A stretch of DNA of 64,000 bases from Capronia americana (taxonomy: Eukaryota; Ascomycota; Eurotiomycetes; Chaetothyriales; Herpotrichiellaceae), in contig JADWQD010000003.1 in NCBI GenBank assembly GCA_016110215.1, positions 496,001 to 560,000 of the forward strand, in the 5' to 3' direction. The notes under the pieces were generated by a model. That model saw only the letters and a list, made by a program, of their open reading frames with translations. It was not told the DNA's origin and did no database searches. This document shows positions 1 to 10,319 of the stretch, piece by piece. The stretch's first letter is position 1; every line of letters begins with the position of its first letter. Made by a program: the position numbers and the translations under genes.

Positions 1-138
1 GACGAGTCGTCGATTTCCATCCGAATCGCGAAAAGATCTCACACGAACTTCACCTGGACGGCCACTGGCATCACGCACAGATCGACCCTTTCGGCTTCCA
101 GAGCCGGTGGCTTCATGTCCATACGGAGTCGAAGACAT
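1..138 (-). CDS. Partial small hydrophilic protein (N-terminal 46 residues)
   Basis: An open frame starts with ATG at 138 on the minus strand and runs without a stop off the left edge of the window. The visible 46 residues are basic, glycine- and serine-rich and predicted to be disordered. They end in a short segment, RDSDGNRRLV, that resembles DADGNKYLVRK in the small protein encoded at 3466-3966. I do not recognise a family. It may be the first exon of a longer gene. The call rests only on the clean open frame, the ATG and the shared DxDGN segment. Confidence 0.4.
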   Translation of the reverse strand, partial: MSSTPYGHEATGSGSRKGRSVRDASGRPGEVRVRSFRDSDGNRRLV

Positions 139-901
139 CTTGGCAGAAGTGGGTGATATGTCTGAGAAGAATACCTGACTAGGAAGAGATTTGGGCTTGA
201 GGCTTTTGACTCTCTTTTGATCAGGTTGTTGTTGTGGTTTAGTCCAACTCAACCAGCATGGCGGCTGTGGCCAGGCTTTTAACTTCGTTGGACTCTTTGC
301 CATTGCTCTAATAAGATCGCCAGCAATAGCAGAATCACCCTTTGGCGCCTCAAAAGGAGACAATGCTTTCGACAAAGATTAGTTGGAAAACACGCCTCGA
401 GCATAGTACTTTCGACAAGGACTGTCCAAGGACCCGCCTTGAGGACAAAGCGTCATACCACAACTTGGTCGGAACGAAGACAATGCTTCGACCACGGCAC
501 CCTTGAAGGTGGTCCATCCCAATAATGCTTCTAACCAAGGACCGGGTCCGGAAGTCCTTTAACCGAGACAATGTCGGGAATGTCGGCCTTGTTCGAGGAC
601 TCGAGGACATCAAGTGGTCCACAAAGACTGTGAAAGGAAGCTGGACCGGACACAAGGCAATGAACAACAAGGCCGAAGGAGTCGACTCAACAAAGCTCTT
701 TGACGCCAAAGCCAGTCGAGATGTGAACCCACAAGGTACTTAAAGGCTCGAAGCTTTCCACGATCCAACGATTTCTTCTCTTCATACCAAACACACATCT
801 TCACCTTTGAGAACAAGAAACTCAATTCCTGACACTCAAAAGTAAAGAGCCCACCCACACCGCAGCCCCCTTTTCGATCTTGTCAGCAACACTCAGACAA
901 G
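139..901. other. Intergenic region with short imperfect repeats
   Basis: No convincing gene. A motif AGACAATGCTTTCGAC at 357-372 recurs as AGACAATGCTTCGAC at 477-491, and a weaker copy follows near 523. CAAGGAC-type words recur between about 415 and 545. The last part, before 902, is probably the promoter and 5' leader of the serine-rich gene. Confidence 0.4.
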
Positions 902-1144
902 ATGCCTTCATCATCTTCCTCATCTTACCAATACTCCTCCTCCTCCTCCTCTTCTTCCTCCGCATCTCGGTCATATGGGAGCTCCTCCTCCAGCTCTACC
1001 CAGCGCTTCGCTGATGCCGTCACCTTCGACTCCCGCACCTTCACTGGTGGCTCTTACAACACCGGCACTTACAGCTCTGGCTCTCAGCGCCGAGGTGGTA
1101 TCAGCGAAGGCCACATCAGCGGCTATTCTCTGACCAGAAAGTAA
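902..1144 (+). CDS. Small serine-rich protein
   Basis: This is an 80-residue open frame with an ATG preceded by CAAG. The first half is almost all serine with scattered tyrosine; the rest is rich in Ser, Gly and Thr and ends in a basic tail. There is no signal peptide and no membrane segment, so an intracellular disordered protein is likely. The stop codon TAA lies inside the sequence AGAAAGTAAGTGACC, which is also a perfect fungal 5' splice site, so the frame could continue into a downstream exon that I could not identify. Small disordered genes also lie at 1-138 and 3466-3966. The function is unknown. Confidence 0.45.
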   Translation: MPSSSSSSYQYSSSSSSSSSASRSYGSSSSSSTQRFADAVTFDSRTFTGGSYNTGTYSSGSQRRGGISEGHISGYSLTRK

Positions 1145-1946
1145 GTGACCAGCCATGTATCCAGGTGAATGAGTAACTCGGAGATCGGCCATCGGCAAGG
1201 TAGGTGACACGGAGTCGTCTGAAGTCTAGAGATAGATAGGTGAGATAGGTACACCGCTGTTTTGGTATCCAGCAGTGTCCGAAAACGCCACGGGGTGCAG
1301 TAGCAGGCTTCTACTGACCTTGGCAACAACAACAAAAACAAAAACAACCAAAAAAAGGGGGGGCCGATTGTGAAATCAGGTAAGTCAGGCTGGGCAGGCT
1401 TCCCAGCAATAGCCAATTTTCATTAGGGGTTTTCCCGATGGATTGTCGATAGAAGAGCCAGACGATATGACGGCTCTTCATCGCAGATAGACAAATGCAA
1501 TTGATCGTTTCCTCTAGAATCTTCGTCTTTCTCGTTTTCTTTCTCCACTTCTTCGCCGCGTGCCCTAGCACCCGACATATGATATAGTACACTGGCCATG
1601 GTTTGCTGCAGGAAGTTCTGGGCGGAAATCATGGTCTTGCTCGACGGCAATGGCAGCAAAAGGTTGACTTCTTGAAGCCCATCCGGCTACATTGCACGGC
1701 AGACGAGTAGCATAACAAGATCAGCAAATCATCGCTGCGGAACCGCATCATTAGCCATCCAGATGTGGGAACGCAAGTACCTAGTACAAATCCAGATGTT
1801 CTACAGCAAATACTCCAACGAGTGCTTCTAATGATGCTGCGGAGAAGGATGGAGGGATATATTGCATGTCAACTTCGAGTCCGCTCAGCGAGACCGTGAC
1901 AGTATACATAAAAACCCTCCCCGTCATAGGTTTTATGCTTGCGCTC
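1145..1946. other. Intergenic region, nothing recognised
   Basis: About 800 bp. The only notable composition is a CAA/A-rich run followed by a G7 tract at about 1325-1365. The right end is the 3' flank of the hydratase gene. Short frames here look random. Confidence 0.4.
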
Positions 1947-2963
1947 TCACGTCAACCAAGAGGGTTGCCTCTTGGCCAAAAAAGCCCCAATGCCCTCTTT
2001 CGCATCGGAGGTCTGCGCGAGGAGCGCCATCGCCGTGCCTGCCCATGCCGCTGCGTCCCCATATCCATCGGCGGTCGACGTTTTGGCGTGCATCCCGACT
2101 TGCGTCCAGTAGGCCCATTTCCCGAACGCGTGTGGTTGGGCCGCCGTTCGTTGCGTATAATATACGACCATCTCGCTGACGGCCTGGTCAAGCGAGGCAT
2201 TGTCGTCTACCACTTGCAGCGGCCTGCCTGGTAGCTCGTCTGCGCGATACGTCTTGGACAGGGTGAACATTTCGTACGCAAATGTGTTGCCGACATTGCG
2301 TGACACGGCCGTGACCGGGGAAATGCAGGGGAACCCCATGCTCGAGCCCGGCAGGCGGAAAGGCGTGGACGCGTGGGCGACGGGCAAGTCGGTCGTCAGT
2401 GCCAGCTGGGCACCCGCGGCGGTCGCCAGACCCTGTATCGCCCCGATCACGGGCACGGGGCAGCGCCGGATCAGGGACATGACTTCGGCACATAGGTCGA
2501 ACAGCGCCTTCGCTTCCGCGTGGCTCATGCGGTGGACTTCGTTCAGGTCATGTCCGGAGCAGAACACGGGTCCGTCGCTGCGCAGCACGATCAAGCGCGG
2601 GAGACCGGATCTGTGTCGTCGCCATTCGTTCGCGTGGACTAGCCATCCGTATGCTTTGCCAGCCTCGGAGTCCCGGTGGTAGAATGCCTTTTCCAGTTCT
2701 GCGAGGATGCCTGGCTCGAACGGCGGGAGGTAGCGGGCCTGACCGTCGACGGGGGATCGGTTGTAAGCATGCAGTTGGTCGCGCAGATTCCGGAGCACGG
2801 CGACCGACAGTGCATTTCGTTTCCCTGCATTGTCCAGGTGAAGATATCGGGCACCAGCTGCGAGATCTGGGAATGGCGTCGTCGGGCTGTCATTCGCTAA
2901 CGTGCGGCTTAATTGGCCTTGCACCTGCTCTAATCGTCGTGCTGCTGAAGTTGGGGGCGACAT
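1947..2963 (-). CDS. Enoyl-CoA hydratase/isomerase (crotonase) family protein
   Basis: Intronless, 338 residues from the ATG at 2963; the codon two places upstream is GTG and was not used. The crotonase fold is clear. HLDNAGKRNALS (about residues 45-56) matches the family start, LIVLRSDGPVFCSGHDLNEV gives the first oxyanion-hole strand with the SGHDL motif, and VIGAIQGLATAAGAQLAL gives the second oxyanion-hole glycine region. The layout resembles ECHDC3-type proteins. These are mitochondrial or peroxisomal acyl-CoA enzymes; there is no obvious C-terminal SKL-type signal (the end is SWLT). An insert of about 45 residues between the first strand and the SGHDL region is longer than in the core family. 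The precise substrate cannot be read from sequence. Confidence 0.85.
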   Translation of the reverse strand: MSPPTSAARRLEQVQGQLSRTLANDSPTTPFPDLAAGARYLHLDNAGKRNALSVAVLRNLRDQLHAYNRSPVDGQARYLPPFEPGILAELEKAFYHRDSEAGKAYGWLVHANEWRRHRSGLPRLIVLRSDGPVFCSGHDLNEVHRMSHAEAKALFDLCAEVMSLIRRCPVPVIGAIQGLATAAGAQLALTTDLPVAHASTPFRLPGSSMGFPCISPVTAVSRNVGNTFAYEMFTLSKTYRADELPGRPLQVVDDNASLDQAVSEMVVYYTQRTAAQPHAFGKWAYWTQVGMHAKTSTADGYGDAAAWAGTAMALLAQTSDAKEGIGAFLAKRQPSWLT

Positions 2964-3465
2964 TTCCACCTAGATAGAGAGTGATAGGCATCTACTCAAC
3001 GTCGTTACCAGGTTGAGCCGAGCATTGTATTCGTTCTCCTGAATGGAGCTCTTTGAGTGTACAGGTATCCAACCTTTTCGAGAGATCCCGGAGGGAAGGA
3101 GTATGCCGAGGAGCACTTTGCAGCCGCGGGTTGTGCGGAGGGAAAGCTGGGGTTCATGCATTGTGCTCCGGCATGCTCAGATTCACCGCAGTCACGTTTC
3201 AGACCCTCCTGTAACAGCGGTCGATCCAGTAATTGCATTGATTGATCTGTCTGATGATGTACAGAATTCTATGCGTCCTGTTCATAGACGGAACGGAAAT
3301 GGACTTTGGAGAAATCAAGATTCGACGCCGAATCAACGAGTATTTCACCTACCTTTTATCTCTGTACTTACCTTGCTATGCGGCGCTGCTTCTCTAAAGC
3401 AGTCAAGAGCTCTTCCAGATAGTCAGTTACTCACCTATCTTGTGATCTATACCACAGCGTTTTCT
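2964..3465. other. Intergenic region, nothing recognised
   Basis: About 500 bp between two minus-strand genes. It should hold the promoter of the hydratase gene and the 3' flank of the gene at 3466-3966. No RNA gene or repeat was seen. Confidence 0.4.
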
Positions 3466-3966
3466 TCACGAGATGAAGAACGAGAGCCACTTGATGTACT
3501 TTTCTTTCTTCGCTTCTCGACGTGCTCGTTCGGCTTGTCGATGCGCTCGTTCAGCTGCACGGCGTGAATCTTCCTGAACAGGACCGGGCGCGGTTTGCCG
3601 GCGTTGTGGCTGCAATTGAGCATCAACGTTGGACTGGCGGCCTGTCCCTACCTCGTTGGAACGTGGTTGCCTCTCATTCTTCACGGGTACGGCCGATCCT
3701 TGCGAATGCGGTGGGCTCGCACTTCCATGGCTGGGATGAGATTGTGGTCGATGGCGTGCTTCATACTGAGGTTGGTAGCATCCTTCCTGTCGGGAAGCGG
3801 GTTGATTGGTCTTCTTAGATCGAGGTTGCTCGCGAACAGGTTCGTAGCCTTCTACTCTAATGACTTTTCGCACCAGGTACTTGTTTCCGTCTGCATCGAC
3901 ATATTTTTTCAGCTGCGTCTTCTCCACTGGGGTTCGCCTGCTTGACTCTCCATACTTGGACGGCAT
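3466..3966 (-). CDS. Small basic, Gln/Arg-rich protein of unknown function
   Basis: A 166-residue frame starts at the ATG at 3966. The N-terminus carries the compact segment KKYVDADGNKYLVRKVIRVE (about residues 20-39), which looks like a short beta structure. The middle is rich in Pro, Gln, Ser and Arg and probably disordered. The last 35 residues are an alternating Arg/Ala/Glu/Lys stretch likely to form a charged helix. There is no signal peptide or membrane segment. The DxDGN..LV segment recurs in the partial gene at 1-138, suggesting a small local family. The stop TGA is part of TCGTGAAG, so an unrecognised downstream exon is possible. Confidence 0.5.
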   Translation of the reverse strand: MPSKYGESSRRTPVEKTQLKKYVDADGNKYLVRKVIRVEGYEPVREQPRSKKTNQPASRQEGCYQPQYEARHRPQSHPSHGSASPPHSQGSAVPVKNERQPRSNEVGTGRQSNVDAQLQPQRRQTAPGPVQEDSRRAAERAHRQAERARREAKKEKYIKWLSFFIS

Positions 3967-6444
3967 GGTGGCTGAAGACGCTGGTGTTGAAAGGTTAGAG
4001 GTCCAAATCCGAAGACCGGAAACAATCAGTAAGCGGAGATGACTGCGAGATATTGATCTTCTCGGGCGTCCTGTGCGGTCTGCTGGTTAGTCTGTGGGAA
4101 TGTGTGCTGAGAAACGTAGCAGATGTCGAGTTTATATGCTCGTGCCCCTTTGTTGTAAGTGACTATGATCGGAACAACGCTTCTACGATCCTTTATGAAA
4201 TCATTGAAAGGTTCAGAAAGGGTGCTAAAGGGGCAGAACGACAAAGGATCAAAACCGCTGGAGGTCAATGAAAATACCTTGGTTCGTCCAAGTCCATTGT
4301 CTAAGATGCCCGCTCGATTTCGGGTAATGGAACGGTGGTTCAGTCTCTGTCACAAAGAGCGTTCAAAGTGATCTTGTCGTGGTTACCAAAGATGCTGGCT
4401 TCAAGCGTTGGGTAGAGTATGTCAACGCGAGGCCAGATCATGCCAGGGAATGGCAACGTGACAATGGCAACACGGGCTTGTAGAAACATTGCCTGTAGAG
4501 ATTAGGTAGATGGCACTTACCTGACTTTGGATGTTTGTTACACAGGACTCATCCCAACATCTCCTTCACTGCCTTGCTGCCATCACCGAATCACATGACT
4601 ACCTTCACTGCCGCACTCTTTATTCTTGATATATTGAAAGCGCCAAAAATGCTCTCACAATTCCTCGGTGGTTTGGATCAAACTAGCACCGGGCTAGAAG
4701 GCGTTCCACTGACGAGTTGTGTCAACACCCTCCGACGTTTCGAATCCTCCCTCGACTTCGACATCGACGACGACGTATCCCCTCGCTTCGAAGAATCAAC
4801 CGACATCGACAAACCAAAACCACAACCACATTTGCATACTTGACACGAGTCAAATCGGCGTTCATCTACGAGATGTTCGTGCATTGGGAGCAGACCGGCT
4901 GGCCACCGGATATAGCCCAATCAAAGAATGTTGTCGGTTCTGAAAACTTGCCACAGGCTCTGCGTTCGAGTAGAGCCTGTGGCAGAGTTTTTGCGACTTC
5001 TTTGCCGTGTGAAGTCGGAATTATAGGCTGGGTATCAAATTTGGCCTTGATTTTATGCCCGCCAAGCAAAGGTCTGGCAGATTAACTTATACTTCGACAA
5101 TCAGGATACCACACTAAGTAACTGCTAAGGCTCTCTGAAAAGACGCCCATCGCATTTAGATCCTGATTCTCAACAGGCGTACCGACATTAGTGGTCTGAT
5201 AATGTTGGAGGTGATGAATCTTGATGGTGTCAGGTGAGTGCGCTTCGGGAGTTGACAGCCGACTAGAGAAGCAGGATCTGAGATCTGAGAGAATGTAGAC
5301 ACGTATGATCAACAGGAAAAGAATTCTCTATCACAGGAGGGACCAATGACACGAAATTAGTGCTCATTTCTCGCTTACTGATCGTCCAAACTACTTGCAC
5401 TCTGTGTACTCGTGCTCGTACTCGTACTATGTCTGTTACCACCCGTGCACCTGCACTGCCTTTGTGGATTTGCTAACTACCAAGGAGACGTCTGGAGAAC
5501 ATCGAGTTCTACACACAACTGCCCTTTGTGGTTTTCGAAAATACTAGCGGAGGAAATGGGTAACTGGAGTTCGCTGGAAAGTTCTGCATACTTCTATGTT
5601 TGTACCTCGTCCACAGAAATGGGGACCACTGTGGGCAAGAATGCGGCCAAGTGCGTGGACGTGTTTCAAGGCTTGTTTGAGATTCAAGCCAAATCAACCA
5701 TGGCGTAAGCCACAACCGTGCACTATCCCTTGCCGGTACCTGAGCACCTGAGTTTCGGACACAAACGGGCCACTGACATCTGGGCTTGCAGGCCTTGGAA
5801 AATTTCTCGCCGGGTCTTCAAGAGGGCGCAGTGGCCCGGTGGCAGTTGAGTGGCCACCGCCGACGCAGTTCCTGGCGAAAACCCACTGACTTTCTCGCTT
5901 GAGCCGGGCAAATCAGGCCAGCAGGATTCTCACTGTTACCCCAGTTTGACAGGTCGGTGACAGGGGACCCGCGGGCTTGGAAACAGGACCTCGTCATGGG
6001 GAGGAGCAACCTCGAAAAAATTAATATGCGCATTGGAGACAGTGATGAAGCAGTGCGTAGTACATAGCACTGACATGGACACCGTTCAACACTCCCTTTC
6101 ATCGTCTTTGTTCACTTTTCATCTTCAACACTCGCTTACTTCCCGACATATTTCCTTGTTACAGGTGGTAGCCCACGTAACCACTGAATGATCTCCTTGT
6201 AACACGATTTCATCGATTTCACCCCCCTGTTCAGATCGCCCTCGCTTGCCTCGTTACATCCTGGTCAATCAACATTGAAACCAGCTCATTTTCTGAACAG
6301 ACCGCGTTACTCTCAGGTAGAGGACGCGTACAACTCTCTGGACTCTTTCACTTCACGCGTACCACGCTATCTGAGAAGATACTGCCGGTCCTGCCCACAT
6401 TCTTTCCCTTCACTTGACCCTGCGAGTGTGACATCACTCGCGGG
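3967..6444. other. Long intergenic region (about 2.5 kb)
   Basis: No gene I can defend. A frame at about 4595-4843 has plausible codon use and an acidic Asp-rich end but matches nothing known to me. It is followed by a strong inverted repeat at 4943-4991. The part from about 6100 to 6444 is pyrimidine-rich and is probably the promoter and leader of the MscS gene. Confidence 0.4.
4943..4991. repeat. Strong inverted repeat / hairpin
   Basis: The arms GCCACAGGCTCT (4950-4961) and AGAGCCTGTGGC (4972-4983) are perfect complements around a 10-base loop. The pairing extends outward through AAAACT on the left and AGTTTT on the right with one bulged base, giving about 19 pairs. A second small hairpin follows (GACTTC 4995-5000 with GAAGTC 5011-5016). 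It is far from any annotated gene end. It could be a structured RNA, a transposon end or a chance palindrome. Confidence 0.6.
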
Positions 6445-9288
6445 ATGGCACAAAACGGTCACTACAAGAGATTTTCCAAGGACGGATTCCAACCTCTTAA
6501 CCCCCAAACGTCCCGCGAGATGGCCAACCCTAACGACGTGACGATTGATATCCCGCTGACCAAGGTCAGCACCGCCGGCAGCACTACCGGTGCTCGAAAG
6601 GCCGACGGTACTTCTCCTTCAACGACTCAATACGACGCAGGCTGGAACCCGGATCAAATGGACGAGAAACAAGGTCACCACTTTCTCAGAGGACCTGGAG
6701 GCAGGAGGAAACGGTTGGCAGATCAATCCCGGAACGTCAAGGACAAAGACGACCGCACACTGAACGCGGTGGGGAGATTTTACAAGAAGGTCTACAACTT
6801 TTCGGTTCTTACTCGCTACTTCATCTATGTCGCCCCGCTTGCCATGGCAATCGCGGTTCCCATCGTCGTCGGTGCTACCGTTGCTCCTAGAGCTCGGATT
6901 GGAGGCGTCAAGATTGTCTGGTTCTTCACATGGCTCGAGGTCGTGTGGGTGTCGCTATGGGTCTCCAAAATGCTGGCGCATTACATGCCATTCCTCTTCC
7001 AATTCATCTGTGGGGTGGTAAGCGCAGGCACCCGCAAATATGCCCTGGTGCTCAGCGCGCTTGAAATACCGCTTTCACTGGTTGGCTGGGCCGTCACATC
7101 ATTAGCGACTTTCGTCCCGATCATGACTCTCAATCCCGACCAGAGATCACGTGGCGAGACTAGCTTGAAGGACTGGGAGAGCATTGTGAAGAACATCCTC
7201 TTCGCCTGTGTCTTCTCAACTCTCATCTTGCTTGGGGAAAAGGTGCTGATCCAGCTTCTCTCGATCAGCTATCACCGCAAGCAGTTTGACGACAGGATCA
7301 AAGACTCCAAACGGAACGTCCACCTAGTTGGCTTGCTCTATGAAGCTTCTCGGAAGCTTTTCCCGGAATATTCTCGAGAATTCCTTGAGGAAGATTATCT
7401 GATCAACGATGTTCTCGACTTTGGTGAACGCAGCAGCCGAAACAGCATGTTGCCCGGCCACAAGCGATCAGGCTCCGCTACGCCTATGAGGCTCATTCAG
7501 AACGTTGCCCGAGTTGGAGATAAGGTCACAGCAGCATTCGGCAACGTCGCACAAGAAATTACCGGCAAGAAGGTCTTCAGCCCCACCGCGTCTCACTCGA
7601 TCGTCGTACAAGCTTTAGAAAAGAAGTCCTCTGCTGAAGCCCTTGCTCGGCGCCTTTGGATGTCCTTCGTCCTTGAGGGCAAGGACGCCTTGACCATCGA
7701 AGATATTGTCGATGTCCTTGGTCATGAACGAGAACAAGAGGCCCACGAAGCTTTCGAGGTCTTGGATGTTGACGGCAACGGAGACATCTCGCTGGAAGAG
7801 ATGGTTCTTCGAGTAACCGAATTTGGCCGAGAACGTCAATCCATCGCAAGCAGCATGCGCGACGTCGACCAAGCAATCAATGTCCTCGACAACCTCCTAT
7901 GCACTGTTGTCTTCATTGCCGTCATCTTCATCTTCGTTGCCTGGCTGAACCGCAACTTCACCACCACTCTTGCAACGGCGGGCACTGCGCTTCTGTCCAT
8001 GTCGTTCGTCTTTGCGACTACCGCTCAAGAGGTCCTTGGCTCCTGTATCTTTCTCTTCGTCAAACACCCATTCGACGTTGGCGACAGGGTGGACATCACC
8101 GACGTACAGTATGTTGTAGAGCGCATGTCCCTTCTCTACACCGTTTTCCGACGAGTCAAAGACCACAAGCGGACTCAAGTCCCCAACATCGTTCTCAACT
8201 CGCTCTGGATTGACAATGTGTCCCGCAGCAAAGCAATGCGCGAGAGAATCCTGCTCTACGTTGACTTTGGTACCACCTTCGAGGACCTGGATCTGCTTAA
8301 GAAAGAAATGACCAACTTCGTCCGTGACAAGGACAATGCACGTGATTTCCAGCCGGACCTTGACATTGAAGTCACCGGCCTGGCCGAGATGAACAAGTTG
8401 GAGGTGCAGATCGAAATTCGACACAAATCAAACTGGGCAAACGAGGCTATCCGAGCAGCCCGGAGAAGCAAGTTCATGTGCGCACTCGTTTTGGCCACCC
8501 GGAAAGTGCCTATCTATGGGCCTGGCGGTGGTGGCCCTCCTGCTGGAGACATGGCAAATCCGACATACTCCGTCAGTGTCAGTGATGAAGTCGCACGAAG
8601 GAATAAGGAGTTGTTCGACATGGAAGCAGACAAGAAGAGACTGGTTCCTCTTAAGGAACAGAACAAGACTCGTGTGGACCTTTCCAAAACCCAACCGATT
8701 GACCATACCAGCACCACAACGGGTACCGAGGCCAGGGAAGCATCGGCAGTCGACCATCTGGTTCAGCGCAAGGTAGCCGTCGATCCCGAAGATGTCCTTG
8801 ACCATGAGCGAGAGCTTCAGGTGAACAAGCAACGCTCCAATGATGTTGACGATGTACGAAATATTCTTCGACGCGAGTCGACCGTGGGCCGACGACGGGC
8901 AGCACGAAACAGCGGGCTTCAGATTCCAGGCGCGGATGTTATGGGTGGTTCACGTACAATCCCTACCGTTGCAGCACCTTCGCCACCAGAACCAATTACT
9001 GCAACTCTATCTGCGCCGCCGAGAGTCAGCTACTTTGAAGATACGACTCAGGCCGTGCCACAAGGCTGGACTACATTTAGCCCATCGAACTACAGCCATC
9101 CTACAGTCGGTCCGGCGGCTTCAATGGCACAAGAGCAGCCCAATTCAAGCCCAGGCCGGTATGTGCCAGGCAATGCCTTTTCGCAAAGAGCTTACGCTAC
9201 AGCACAAATACCTCGACAACCCGTTCCAGGGATGCCGGAGATGAAGAACCATCTACAGGGTCAGAGTCCATCTCCACCTCCCAAATGA
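6445..9288 (+). CDS. Mechanosensitive (MscS-type) ion channel with EF-hand
   Basis: Intronless, 947 residues from the ATG at 6445. After a hydrophilic N-terminus of about 115 residues come several hydrophobic segments (about 120-275). A canonical EF-hand loop DVDGNGDISLEE lies at 441-452. It is followed by two membrane helices and the MscS pore/beta domain (about 475-680), including the glycine/alanine-rich pore helix near LATAGTALLSMSFVF and the FDVGDRVDI segment that opens the beta domain. The C-terminal 250 residues are disordered. The domain order matches the fungal Msy1/Msy2 channels, which in fission yeast sit in the endoplasmic reticulum and nuclear envelope and shape calcium signals under hypo-osmotic shock. 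The EF-hand suggests that calcium regulates the channel. I infer the same role here. Confidence 0.95.
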   Translation: MAQNGHYKRFSKDGFQPLNPQTSREMANPNDVTIDIPLTKVSTAGSTTGARKADGTSPSTTQYDAGWNPDQMDEKQGHHFLRGPGGRRKRLADQSRNVKDKDDRTLNAVGRFYKKVYNFSVLTRYFIYVAPLAMAIAVPIVVGATVAPRARIGGVKIVWFFTWLEVVWVSLWVSKMLAHYMPFLFQFICGVVSAGTRKYALVLSALEIPLSLVGWAVTSLATFVPIMTLNPDQRSRGETSLKDWESIVKNILFACVFSTLILLGEKVLIQLLSISYHRKQFDDRIKDSKRNVHLVGLLYEASRKLFPEYSREFLEEDYLINDVLDFGERSSRNSMLPGHKRSGSATPMRLIQNVARVGDKVTAAFGNVAQEITGKKVFSPTASHSIVVQALEKKSSAEALARRLWMSFVLEGKDALTIEDIVDVLGHEREQEAHEAFEVLDVDGNGDISLEEMVLRVTEFGRERQSIASSMRDVDQAINVLDNLLCTVVFIAVIFIFVAWLNRNFTTTLATAGTALLSMSFVFATTAQEVLGSCIFLFVKHPFDVGDRVDITDVQYVVERMSLLYTVFRRVKDHKRTQVPNIVLNSLWIDNVSRSKAMRERILLYVDFGTTFEDLDLLKKEMTNFVRDKDNARDFQPDLDIEVTGLAEMNKLEVQIEIRHKSNWANEAIRAARRSKFMCALVLATRKVPIYGPGGGGPPAGDMANPTYSVSVSDEVARRNKELFDMEADKKRLVPLKEQNKTRVDLSKTQPIDHTSTTTGTEAREASAVDHLVQRKVAVDPEDVLDHERELQVNKQRSNDVDDVRNILRRESTVGRRRAARNSGLQIPGADVMGGSRTIPTVAAPSPPEPITATLSAPPRVSYFEDTTQAVPQGWTTFSPSNYSHPTVGPAASMAQEQPNSSPGRYVPGNAFSQRAYATAQIPRQPVPGMPEMKNHLQGQSPSPPPK

Positions 9289-9710
9289 AGATACGATAAT
9301 CCTTAACAAAACATTGAGACGATAAGACGAAATAGAGATGCAAGGTTGAGCATGTTGCTACATGGACTGTGGGCGAAAGGACTATTGAAGCATCTTACCT
9401 GTTGGGTAATGCAACATTGGCCAGGTTCAGTTCACATAATGGTTTCATACCAGCCAGCGGCCAGGGCCGTTGCATGTACGATAGATAATCATCTGCTGTC
9501 CCGTCAAGGCATGCGGGCAATTCGATAGAAGGGAAACCAAGAAGAAAATTCATAGAGAGAAGATGAGGATCTGTTTCTTCATGATAGTAGTACACTGAGG
9601 CTCGGTCGACTAAAAACATGAGCTGGGTCTCGTAACGTCGTGCTGAATGGGGTATATAATCGAGGTCTTTGGAAGAGGAGCGCCGTGTACCAGTCGATAA
9701 TCCGGTGGTA

Positions 9711-10319
9711 TCAGTACCTGACAAAGACCCCTGCGACGAGTCTCGAACGGCTGCTGCCACTGCCACTGCCGCTGCCACTGCCGCTGGTGCTCGCGCCGGC
9801 ACCTCCGCTGCCACCACCACCGCTTCCTGATCGGTCGTCTTTCTTGTCGTCTCTTGCCGCCTCAGTGCCTTGGCGAGGCGTACTTGCACTGCTGCTGCTG
9901 CCACTGGATGTGCTCGATCTCGATGTGTCAGGTCGACGATTACTTGTGGATGAGGATGTCCTCTCTCTTTCGCTCTGCGCACCAGACATCCTTGAGTAAT
10001 GGTAGTCGCCCGGGTAGCTCATGTCTCGTTCTTTGCCTTTGTCTTGTGATTGATCGTCGGTATCTTGAGGAGTTGGCGCTGCGGAATGCTGGTGCTCGTT
10101 CAGGAGACTCGCCCTAGAATCACCCTGATCGTTTTCTTCTGTCAACGCGGGCGACGTGGCTTTGTCAAGACCAACAGCGCTCCTCTGATGTGAATGGCGT
10201 TGATTGACTTTGGCTGATTCGTGCCGCCCGGTACCCGTTTCAGCTGGTGGGCCGCGTCCGTGTTCTTCAGTTGAGGTTGGCTGATGTAGGGGAGATGGAC
10301 TCGATGGCTTCTCTTCCAT
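9711..10319 (-). CDS. Ser/Gly-rich disordered hypothetical protein
   Basis: The frame from the ATG at 10319 encodes 202 residues rich in Ser, Gly, Asp, Gln and His, ending in a long Ser-Gly dipeptide run. No family is recognised and it looks disordered throughout. The 3' end is uncertain. A second minus-strand frame overlaps and continues to 9395, and its last 90 residues (PHSARRYETQLMFLVDRAS and on) look more protein-like than the end of this frame. An intron, or an error in the low-complexity region near 9720-9790, could join the two. The gene is convergent with the MscS gene. Confidence 0.4.
   Translation of the reverse strand: MEEKPSSPSPLHQPTSTEEHGRGPPAETGTGRHESAKVNQRHSHQRSAVGLDKATSPALTEENDQGDSRASLLNEHQHSAAPTPQDTDDQSQDKGKERDMSYPGDYHYSRMSGAQSERERTSSSTSNRRPDTSRSSTSSGSSSSASTPRQGTEAARDDKKDDRSGSGGGGSGGAGASTSGSGSGSGSGSSRSRLVAGVFVRY

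Noticed and set aside
4595..4843. Possible small acidic protein
   Set aside because: Codon use is plausible but no family is recognised and the other frames are equally open; not enough support for a gene call.
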